A stretch of DNA of 5,772 bases. Source: Verrucomicrobia subdivision 3 bacterium UBA7542 (GTDB lineage: Bacteria; Verrucomicrobiota; Verrucomicrobiia; Limisphaerales; UBA11358). The notes below the pieces were generated by a model. It was not told where the DNA came from, did no database searches, and was given only the letters and a program-made list of their open reading frames with translations. Location of the stretch: assembly GCA_002479245.1 (NCBI GenBank), contig DLMG01000018.1, positions 1,038 through 6,809 of the forward strand, given 5' to 3'. Position 1 is the first letter of the stretch; the number at the start of each line of letters is the position of its first letter. Shown in pieces: positions 1-4,831 of the stretch. A program made the position numbers and the translations under genes.

Positions 1-125
1 GAAATCAGCCGGATGGTGTCCTCGCTCAAACCCGGCGGCGCGGAATCGGTTTCCACGTCGGTGTAAAAACCGTATTTGTAATCCTGTTTGACCAGGCTCT
101 CAATGGTTTCCGTGGCAGTGCTCAT
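1..125 (-). CDS. sufB: SufB, Fe-S cluster assembly scaffold (5' end only)
   Basis: The first 41 codons of a minus-strand gene are present; the rest lies beyond the left edge. The translation starts MSTATETIESLVKQDYKYGF and continues through PPGLSEDTIRLIS. The GLSED-x-IRLIS segment preceded by a YKYGF-like stretch is the conserved N-terminus of SufB, which with SufC and SufD forms the cytosolic SufBC2D complex that builds Fe-S clusters using sulfur supplied by SufS/SufE or SufU. ATG at 125-123 is chosen because it gives the usual SufB N-terminal length and has a modest GGA about 10 nt upstream. The Fur-family gene lies upstream on the same strand, 194 bp away, so iron or redox control of suf is plausible. 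No catalytic region is visible in this fragment, so the call rests on the N-terminal motif alone. Confidence 0.85.
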   Translation of the reverse strand, partial: MSTATETIESLVKQDYKYGFYTDVETDSAPPGLSEDTIRLI

Positions 126-157
126 TTTTCAAATCCGTTAAATCGTTACATCGCAAG

Positions 158-309
158 TCTCATTAACACCCTGCTTTAGCTGGGTGCCTGGTGTCAGACG
201 GCAGGCAGAAACTGTTTCAACAGTTTTCATCCCGCGCGAAAAACCGTTGAAACGGTTTTGGCTTCCGTTTGTCGTTGCTGCACCCCGCTGAAGCGGGGTG
301 TTAATGAGA
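158..309. repeat. Mirrored REP/BIME-like or MITE-like element with four hairpins
   Basis: The element is bounded by a perfect 14-bp inverted repeat, TCTCATTAACACCC at 158-171 and its complement at 296-309. Four short dyads lie inside, each with a 2-nt centre: 167-186 (CACCCTGCT-TT-AGCTGGGTG, one T-T mismatch), 209-226 (AAACTGTT-TC-AACAGTTT), 241-258 (AAACCGTT-GA-AACGGTTT) and 281-300 (CACCCCGCT-GA-AGCGGGGTG, perfect). The outer two are versions of one hairpin and the inner two of another, arranged as mirror images, so the whole is a large imperfect palindrome. The inner pair differs by T-to-C on one arm and A-to-G on the other, which keeps the stem paired. This is typical of dispersed REP-type sequences. 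It lies wholly between sufB and the regulator gene, starting 10 nt past the latter's stop, so it may also slow or stop read-through. I see no target-site duplication and no transposase here. Confidence 0.8.
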
Positions 310-319
310 AACGTTTCGT

Positions 320-760
320 TCATTTCTTCTTTTTGGCACATTCCGGGCAGATGCCGTGGATGGCGACTTCGTAATGTTTGGCCTTGAACCCGTGCGGCAG
401 CGTGATGCCGGGCCGCGGTTTCTCCGGCAAATCCACATCAAACACCGTGTCGCACGAATCGCAATAAAAATGGCAGTGCTCGCGCATGTTCGGGCAGAAC
501 CGCGTCGCGCCGCGATCCAGCGTCACTTGCCGGGCGAGCCCGCACTTTACCAGTGCGTCGAGGCAATTGTAAACCGTGGCCATGGAAATATCCGGCATGG
601 TCTTTTTGGTCCGGATGAAGACCTCCTCGGCGGTCGGATGGTCGCGCTTCTGCAGCAACACGCTGTAAACGTGCTCGCGCTGCGGCGTGGACCGGAACCC
701 GCCCGTCGTCAGGCGCTCGTTCAGGTCCCCGCTCATCGTTTTCTTCTCGACCAGGTTCAT
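320..760 (-). CDS. Fur-superfamily metalloregulator (PerR/Zur-like)
   Basis: A 146-residue transcription factor of normal Fur-family length. The N-terminal winged helix contains TPQR (25-28) and recognition helix SMATVYNCLDAL (59-70). The C-terminal dimerisation domain holds a structural Zn(Cys)4 site, C100-x-x-C103 and C138-x-x-C141, near the Lys-rich end. Aligned by eye to Bacillus PerR with a constant offset of 4, regulatory ligands H37, H91, H93 and D104 become H41, H95, H97 and D108, but D85 becomes C89. A cysteine there is characteristic of Zur, so the sensed signal (Fe/peroxide or Zn) is open. It sits upstream of sufB on the same strand, which favours an iron or redox role. Eight cysteines in total include C96 between the two histidines. 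The start may be ATG 760 or the second Met at 736: the latter has GAGAAG upstream and would still give a complete DNA-binding domain. Confidence 0.9.
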   Translation of the reverse strand: MNLVEKKTMSGDLNERLTTGGFRSTPQREHVYSVLLQKRDHPTAEEVFIRTKKTMPDISMATVYNCLDALVKCGLARQVTLDRGATRFCPNMREHCHFYCDSCDTVFDVDLPEKPRPGITLPHGFKAKHYEVAIHGICPECAKKKK

Positions 761-769
761 GCCACCGGC

Positions 770-798
770 ACACTAGACCGGACTCAAGCGCCTGTCAA
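770..798 (-). promoter_or_regulatory. Candidate promoter of the Fur-family gene
   Basis: On the minus strand a perfect TTGACA (798-793) is followed after 17 nt by TAGTGT (775-770), a poor -10 with three of six matches to TATAAT. An overlapping TCTAGT (777-772) matches four of six with 15-nt spacing. Transcription would begin around 761-764, almost on the ATG at 760, giving a leaderless mRNA from that start or a leader of about 25 nt carrying GAGAAG for the Met at 736. The placement is inferred from sequence only. Confidence 0.4.
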
Positions 799-801
799 TA
801 C

Positions 802-816
802 TTAGAATAATTCCAA
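802..816. promoter_or_regulatory. Fur/PerR/Zur-type 7-1-7 operator dyad
   Basis: TTAGAAT-A-ATTCCAA is a 7-1-7 inverted repeat with six of seven arm positions paired. It matches the Bacillus PerR box consensus (TTATAAT-N-ATTATAA) at 11 of 14 arm positions and has the AAT-N-ATT core shared by Fur, PerR and Zur boxes. It lies 3 bp upstream of the candidate -35 of the Fur-family gene and about 40 bp from the -35 of the divergent toxin-antitoxin genes. Autoregulation of the metalloregulator is the simplest reading. No equivalent dyad is visible just upstream of sufB. Confidence 0.55.
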
Positions 817-858
817 ATTATGAACTTGAGGGCGGTCTGTGGGGTGGAGAACCGTGGG

Positions 859-886
859 TTGACATTTCACACCGAAAGATTACAGT
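859..886 (+). promoter_or_regulatory. Candidate promoter of the toxin-antitoxin operon
   Basis: Perfect TTGACA (859-864), a 16-nt spacer, then TACAGT (881-886; four of six matches to TATAAT). The -10 ends 7 nt before the antitoxin ATG at 894, so transcription should begin at or next to the start codon. There is no purine-rich ribosome binding site before the ATG, which agrees with leaderless translation. Confidence 0.5.
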
Positions 887-900
887 CTGGTGTATGACAC
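869..900. promoter_or_regulatory. Possible antitoxin autoregulatory operator
   Basis: ACACC (869-873) is inverted as GGTGT (889-893), and GTGT-ATG-ACAC (890-900) forms a second short dyad across the start codon. These half-sites flank or overlap the candidate -10. RHH antitoxins, usually in complex with their toxins, commonly bind short inverted repeats over their own promoter. The arms are short and could be chance. Confidence 0.25.
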
Positions 901-1124
901 TGCTGCAAACACGAGTTGACGACAAAATCGCCCGGCGGTTTGAAAAGGCCGCCCGCGAACGGGGCGAAACTACTTATTCATTCCTGCAAAAAGTTGTCGG
1001 CGAAGCGGCGGCGGCATCCGAACCGGAAACCTGGGACAGCCACTGGAAAAAGATGAAATCATTGAACCTTAAACCGTCGCGCAAAACCGTGGCTGAACAG
1101 CGCGAGGAAGCCGGCGAACGATGA
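894..1124 (+). CDS. Ribbon-helix-helix antitoxin of a VapBC-like pair
   Basis: A 76-residue protein with the layout of an RHH (CopG/Arc-type) antitoxin. Residues 3-8 (LLQTRV) form the predicted DNA-contacting strand, residues 9-23 the first helix, G24 the turn, and about 26-40 (TTYSFLQKVVGEAAA) the second helix. Residues 45-76 form a charged tail with W47 and W51, where such antitoxins typically wrap and inhibit the toxin. The N-terminal RHH dimer would bind the operon's own promoter. Its stop overlaps the ATG of the PIN-domain gene in ATGA (1121-1124), so the two are translationally coupled. ATG 894 is chosen because it places the predicted strand at the very N-terminus; it lacks a Shine-Dalgarno sequence and lies 7 nt from a candidate -10. 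The family is inferred from architecture and partner, as RHH sequences diverge strongly. Confidence 0.8.
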   Translation: MTLLQTRVDDKIARRFEKAARERGETTYSFLQKVVGEAAAASEPETWDSHWKKMKSLNLKPSRKTVAEQREEAGER

Positions 1125-1579
1125 TTTACGCCGACACCAGTTTCATTGCGTCCGCTTACGGCTTGGATGCCAACACCGCCAGTGCCCGACACTTCATTGA
1201 AAGCAACAAGCCCCGCCTGCCGCTGTTTTTTCTGCACTGGCCGGAACTGGCAAAATCCTTTTGGACCAGTCATCCCGAAAGCGCCGAAACACTTTGGGAC
1301 TGGGTCAAGGAGGATATGGCCGGGGGCAAAAAACTTTACCCACTGGAGCTGGAGGCCGATCTCGTCGCCCGGCGCGCTGCGGGATTGATCATCAACTATT
1401 GCCCGCGCTGGAAAAAGCTCCGTTCGTTGGATGCCCTGCACGTGGCCGCCGCCGTGACCGGCAATTTCAAAACCTTTGTTTCGTTCGACAGGCGCAGTTT
1501 TCAGCGCGTTCTGGCGGTCACACAGAAACTCAAAGTGTGGCCGCCCCTCACCGCCGGGGAAAACCAGTCTTTGAAATAA
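1121..1579 (+). CDS. PIN-domain ribonuclease toxin (VapC-like)
   Basis: A 152-residue single PIN domain, slightly longer than the typical VapC of about 130-140. The acidic Mg2+/Mn2+ site is complete: D5 in IYADTSFIA, E42 in LHWPELAKSF, D104 in SLDALHVAAA and D123 in FVSFDRRSF. VapC toxins of this fold are endoribonucleases that cut specific RNAs, often tRNA or the rRNA sarcin-ricin loop; the target here cannot be read from sequence. It overlaps the RHH antitoxin by 4 bp, the usual antitoxin-first arrangement. All four acidic residues are present and the frame is unbroken, so the toxin is probably active. The tail after about residue 142 is low in conserved features. No obvious intrinsic terminator follows. 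Confidence 0.9.
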   Translation: MIYADTSFIASAYGLDANTASARHFIESNKPRLPLFFLHWPELAKSFWTSHPESAETLWDWVKEDMAGGKKLYPLELEADLVARRAAGLIINYCPRWKKLRSLDALHVAAAVTGNFKTFVSFDRRSFQRVLAVTQKLKVWPPLTAGENQSLK

Positions 1580-1763
1580 TCCGGCCTGCACCAACGCGCC
1601 GTCATCCGCACGGAAAGTTTCAGTTGCCGGGTGAAGGAAAAATCGGGATAAACGCAGGGGCGCGGATTTTTCATACAAATTCGGCGGTGTCGGTGTCTAT
1701 TCAGTGATGGTACTGGACAAATTGTGCTGAGACGTCCATGGAATCGCGGCCAAACGCAAAACT

Positions 1764-3179
1764 ATGAAGACGACAATCAAATCACTGGGGGCGGTCATTC
1801 TTGGCGGCGGACTTTTTATCAGTGGCTGCGCCAAAAAGCAATCGGCGACGTGGGACTCATTCAAAAATCCGGAAACCGTCACGCAATTAAAATCATTCGT
1901 TGCGGAAAAGGAGGCGCAGGCGAACGCGGCGACGAACCAAATGCCATCGGAATTCAAATCGTTTTTTGACGCGGCGGAAAAAGGCGACTGGCTGGCGGTC
2001 AGCAACGCGTTCGTAGAATTCCGAAAGCACGCGGGACAATACGAGCATTCCGACAAGACAAAGATAGATGAGCGTTTGCGTGGCACGGCGTGGCAGGCAG
2101 TATTGGAAATCTGGGGTGCCTTTGACGCCTTCGGCGAGGGCGATGAAAAATACTCCACAATGTTTGGCAACGACATCATTCAATCCATTCCTCCTGGCAG
2201 CATTTATTTTGGCGGCACAGATCCAGGCCGCTTCCTTGTCACGGCGATGTGCAAATCGCAGGTGAACGCCGATCCTTTTTTCGTGCTCACGCAGAATGCG
2301 CTGGCGGACGCCACGTATCTGGAATACCTGCGCGGCATGTATGGCGCGAAGATTTACACGCCAACGGATGAAGATTCGAAAAAATGCTTCCAGGACTATA
2401 TGGCAGACGCCCAGGAGCGCGTTCAAAAGCATCAACTCAAACCAGGGGAAAACGTCGCCGTCGGCGCGGATGGCAAGATTCAGGTCAGCGGCCAGGTGGC
2501 CGTAATGGAAATCAACGGGCTGCTGGTCAAAACCATCTTCGACAGAAACACCAATCACGAATTTTACATCGAGGAAAGTTTCCCATTCGACTGGATGTAT
2601 CCCTATCTGGAACCACATGGCTTGATCATGAAAATCAACCGGCAGCCGCTGTCGGAATTGTCCGACGAAATCGTAAAACAAGACCACGATTACTGGGTAA
2701 AATATGTTCAGCCAATGATTGGTGATTGGTTGAATGATGACACATCGGTTGAGAAAGTAGCCGCCTTTGCCAAAAAGACTTTTGGGAAACAGGATTTCAC
2801 CGGCTTCACCGGTGACCCGCGGTTCATCCAGAATGCCTATTCCCACAAAATATTTTCCAAGCTGCGGAGCTCCATCGCCGGGCTTTACATGTGGCGGCTG
2901 GACCAGGCCGCCGGCGAGGAGGAAAAGGACCGCATGGCCCGCGCGGCGGATTTTGCCTTTCGCCAGGCCTGGGCCTTGTGCCCGTATTCACCGGAGGCCG
3001 TGTTCCGGTACGTGAATTTCCTTCTGAAACAGGAGCGGTTTTCCGACGCGCTTGTCGTGGCGGAGACCGCGGCGCAAATGCCGTCAATGCAAGGCCAGGA
3101 TGGCGAGCAAATACGCGCTCTGGTTGAACAACTGAAAAAACTCCAGAAGGCGAAGCAACCGTCATCCGACGGGAAGTAA
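1764..3179 (+). CDS. Lipoprotein of unknown function with a C-terminal TPR-like region
   Basis: A 471-residue protein with a type II signal peptide: KTTIK, a hydrophobic stretch (8-19) and lipobox ISGC with lipidated Cys22. Ala-Lys follows the Cys, so it is probably not held at the inner membrane by an Asp+2 signal. The mature region has helical N-terminal sequence to about 130, then IPPGSIYFGGTDPGRF (142-157) and FFVLTQNALADATYLEYLRGMYG (starting at 172). Aromatic-rich EFYIEESFPFDWMYPYLEPHG (266-286) follows, and a helical-repeat region at about 392-460 resembles TPRs. From memory, the central block resembles soluble C-terminal regions of verrucomicrobial DUF2723 membrane proteins (putative glycosyltransferase-like). 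If so, this is a free-standing lipidated version without the membrane part. No catalytic motif is recognised. ATG 1764 gives a proper signal peptide but has no Shine-Dalgarno sequence or clear promoter in the 184 bp before it. Confidence 0.8.
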   Translation: MKTTIKSLGAVILGGGLFISGCAKKQSATWDSFKNPETVTQLKSFVAEKEAQANAATNQMPSEFKSFFDAAEKGDWLAVSNAFVEFRKHAGQYEHSDKTKIDERLRGTAWQAVLEIWGAFDAFGEGDEKYSTMFGNDIIQSIPPGSIYFGGTDPGRFLVTAMCKSQVNADPFFVLTQNALADATYLEYLRGMYGAKIYTPTDEDSKKCFQDYMADAQERVQKHQLKPGENVAVGADGKIQVSGQVAVMEINGLLVKTIFDRNTNHEFYIEESFPFDWMYPYLEPHGLIMKINRQPLSELSDEIVKQDHDYWVKYVQPMIGDWLNDDTSVEKVAAFAKKTFGKQDFTGFTGDPRFIQNAYSHKIFSKLRSSIAGLYMWRLDQAAGEEEKDRMARAADFAFRQAWALCPYSPEAVFRYVNFLLKQERFSDALVVAETAAQMPSMQGQDGEQIRALVEQLKKLQKAKQPSSDGK

Positions 3180-3192
3180 CAGCGGTTGCTTC
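3152..3192 (+). terminator. Hairpin spanning the lipoprotein stop codon, weak terminator candidate
   Basis: GAAGCAACCG (3152-3161) pairs perfectly with CGGTTGCTTC (3183-3192) across a 21-nt loop that contains the stop codon (3177-3179). There is no T-run afterwards, so it is not a standard intrinsic terminator. It may protect the mRNA 3' end, or may be chance. Confidence 0.3.
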
Positions 3193-3497
3193 CGACAAAC
3201 GTTCACACGGGCGGCTGGTTCCGCCGGACAATTCTGGAAGCCCACCGGACGCGTGATGGCCTCTCTGCAATAGGTCAGAATCATCGTGCGCCGCGAGGAT
3301 TTTGGACTGCGGTGGCAGAGCGCAGCGGCGACACCGCTTTTCGACTGCGGACAGGGCTTCCAAAGCGGCGTGGCTCCCGCTCTGCGGGATTCCCGCCGCA
3401 GTCCAAAAAGATTTGGTGCGGCTTCGCCTCCCTGCCGGCCTGACGTAAAAGTTAACCATTGAACAACGCCGGGTTCTTCTGTTAACAACGCGCCAGC
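3180..3497. other. 318-bp intergenic region holding a palindromic repeat
   Basis: No gene is supported here on either strand. The left part (3193-3299) holds only a small GGCGG/CCGCC hairpin (3210-3225). The centre is the palindromic element at 3300-3408. The right part (3410-3497) has two short related stretches, GAACAACGCC (3461-3470) and TTAACAACGCGCC (3482-3494). A TTGAAC at 3459-3464 has no good -10 partner, so the transporter's promoter is not convincingly located. Confidence 0.6.
3300..3408. repeat. 109-bp nested palindromic intergenic element
   Basis: A perfect 13-bp terminal inverted repeat, TTTTGGACTGCGG (3300-3312) and its complement (3396-3408), extends to 15 of 16 with one mismatch. 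Nested inside are GCAGAGCG (3315-3322) with CGCTCTGC (3378-3385), and ACACCGCTTT (3331-3340) with AAAGCGGCGT (3362-3371; nine of ten). GACTGCGG recurs directly at 3343-3350. The nested arms allow one long interrupted stem-loop. This pattern fits a dispersed non-coding repeat (MITE- or REP-like). I recall similar ends with GGACTGCGG in verrucomicrobial intergenic DNA but cannot confirm copy number here. It differs from the element at 158-309 in length, ends and internal plan. Confidence 0.7.
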
Positions 3498-4784
3498 TTG
3501 AATTCCGCGAAATCCCAACGCTGGCTGCGCCTCATCCCCGTCGCGCTGATCATGTACACAATTTCGTACGTGGACCGCACGAACGTCGCGCTGGCGCTGG
3601 ACCCGAAAATTTCGTCCATGATGAAGGACCTGCTCATGGACGACCGGTTGAAAGGCCAGGCCGCCGGCATCTTCTTTCTCGGCTATGTGCTGTTGCAGAT
3701 TCCCGGCGGTTACCTGGCCGGCCGCTGGAGCCCGAAGAAATTGATCTCCATTTTCCTGGTGTTCTGGGGCGTTTGCGCGGTCGGCTGCGGTCTGGCTTCC
3801 AATTTCCGGGAATTTGCCGTGATGCGCTTTTTGCTCGGGATGGCGGAAAGCGGTGTGTATCCGACGATGCTGGTGCTGCTGGCGAACTGGTTTCCGCGTT
3901 CGGAGCGCGCCCGCGCGAATGCCTACTGGAACCTTTGCCAGCCGCTGGCGGTCGCCGCGTCGGCGCCGGTCACCGGCTGGCTGCTGGGCGGCTGGGGCTG
4001 GCAGACGATGCTGATGGCTGAAGGTGCCCTGCCCTTTTTCTGGCTGCCGGTCTGGCTTTATTTCATCAGCGACCATCCGCGCGACGCGAAGTGGATTTCG
4101 CGCGAGGAAAGGGATTTTCTCGAAACGACGTTGCAACACGAGGCGGAGGAACTGGAGCCGGCAAAAAAGATTTCCCTCGGGCGCGCCTTCCTGCAACCGG
4201 CGGTTTTCGTCATGCTGGCGGTTTGTTTCCTTTACAACTTCGCTTCCTACGGCTGCAACACGTTCCTCACGGAAGGCATCAAGGGCGGCGGCCACAATTT
4301 CACCGGCCTGGAAACCGGGCTGCTTTTCGCCGTTCCTTACGTGGTCACCGCCGTCGTCATGGTGCTCATCTCGCGGCACTCGGACAAGGCTGGCGAGCGC
4401 CGCGGTCACGCGGCCTTTATTTATGCTGTGAGCGGCACATCGCTCATCGCGAGTGTTTTGCTCAAGGAACACTCCTTCTGGCTTTCGTACGTATTTTTAT
4501 GTCTGGCCGTTCCTGGGCCGTTTGCGGGACTGGCTCCGTTCTTTGCGATTCCCACGGAAACGATGCCGCGCGCGACCGCCGGCGCGGTCATTGGCCTGGT
4601 GAATGCGCTCGGCAACGTCGGCGGTTATCTTGGCCCGGCCATCGTTGGTGAATTGAAGGGCCGGACGCATGGCATCACTGTTCCGTTTGGGGTCTTGGGT
4701 GGCGCGCTGCTCATGGCGGCGGCACTTTGCTTTTGGCTGCCAAAAACCGGGCGAATTAAGCCGGACAATTTTGCAAAACCGTGA
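3498..4784 (+). CDS. MFS transporter, anion:cation symporter type
   Basis: A 428-residue inner-membrane secondary transporter with about 12 hydrophobic segments. Diagnostic pieces of the ACS branch (organic-anion/H+ or Na+ symport) are YVDRTNVALAL (24-34) at the end of TM1, GYVLLQIPGGYLAGRWSPKK (62-81; motif A-like loop 2-3) and FLLGMAESGVYPTMLVLLANWFPRSERARAN (starting at 111). The DHPRDAKWISREERDFLE segment (192-209) starts the central cytoplasmic loop, and SRHSDKAGERRGH (292-304) is the second-half motif A counterpart. Family members carry hexuronates, tartrate, phthalate, allantoate and similar anions; nothing here identifies the substrate. The start is TTG at 3498: an in-frame TAA at 3483 leaves no earlier ATG, and the first ATG (3551) would remove half of TM1. 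No Shine-Dalgarno sequence precedes it. It ends 47 bp before the next gene. Confidence 0.88.
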   Translation: MNSAKSQRWLRLIPVALIMYTISYVDRTNVALALDPKISSMMKDLLMDDRLKGQAAGIFFLGYVLLQIPGGYLAGRWSPKKLISIFLVFWGVCAVGCGLASNFREFAVMRFLLGMAESGVYPTMLVLLANWFPRSERARANAYWNLCQPLAVAASAPVTGWLLGGWGWQTMLMAEGALPFFWLPVWLYFISDHPRDAKWISREERDFLETTLQHEAEELEPAKKISLGRAFLQPAVFVMLAVCFLYNFASYGCNTFLTEGIKGGGHNFTGLETGLLFAVPYVVTAVVMVLISRHSDKAGERRGHAAFIYAVSGTSLIASVLLKEHSFWLSYVFLCLAVPGPFAGLAPFFAIPTETMPRATAGAVIGLVNALGNVGGYLGPAIVGELKGRTHGITVPFGVLGGALLMAAALCFWLPKTGRIKPDNFAKP

Positions 4785-4794
4785 CAACTACGGC

Positions 4795-4823
4795 TTGCCG
4801 GGCGCGTAAGCTGGTCACATAAA
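4795..4823 (+). promoter_or_regulatory. Candidate promoter of the partial membrane protein gene
   Basis: TTGCCG (4795-4800; four of six matches to TTGACA), a 17-nt spacer, then CATAAA (4818-4823; four of six to TATAAT), ending 8 nt before the ATG at 4832. It would give a nearly leaderless transcript independent of the transporter gene. The AAAGA after the -10 could equally be a weak ribosome binding site in a co-transcribed message. Confidence 0.3.
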
Positions 4824-4831
4824 GAACGCCC

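Noticed and set aside
138..149. TTAAATCGTTAC upstream of sufB resembles half of the Bacillus Zur box
   Set aside because: No inverted second half is present, so it is only a half-site in A+T-rich sequence and probably chance.
158..309. Possible CRISPR array
   Set aside because: The repeated units are inverted, of two types and only two copies each, without regular spacers.
356..805. Long open frame opposite the Fur-family gene
   Set aside because: It is antisense to a clearly conserved gene and its product is Arg/His-rich without recognisable motifs, as expected for a shadow frame in G+C-rich DNA.
1595..1664. CGCGCC/GGCGCG pair before an ATTTTTC run as a terminator for the toxin gene
   Set aside because: The arms are 6 bp with a loop of nearly 60 nt, so a functional terminator is unlikely.
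1893..2846. 317-codon open frame opposite the lipoprotein gene
   Set aside because: The plus-strand frame has a signal peptide, lipobox and continuous protein-like sequence; the antisense product has no domain and no credible start context.
3162..4472. 436-codon minus-strand frame across the transporter gene and the intergenic repeat
   Set aside because: It runs through the palindromic element and opposite conserved MFS motifs; its composition (Arg, Gln, His-rich) marks it as a shadow.
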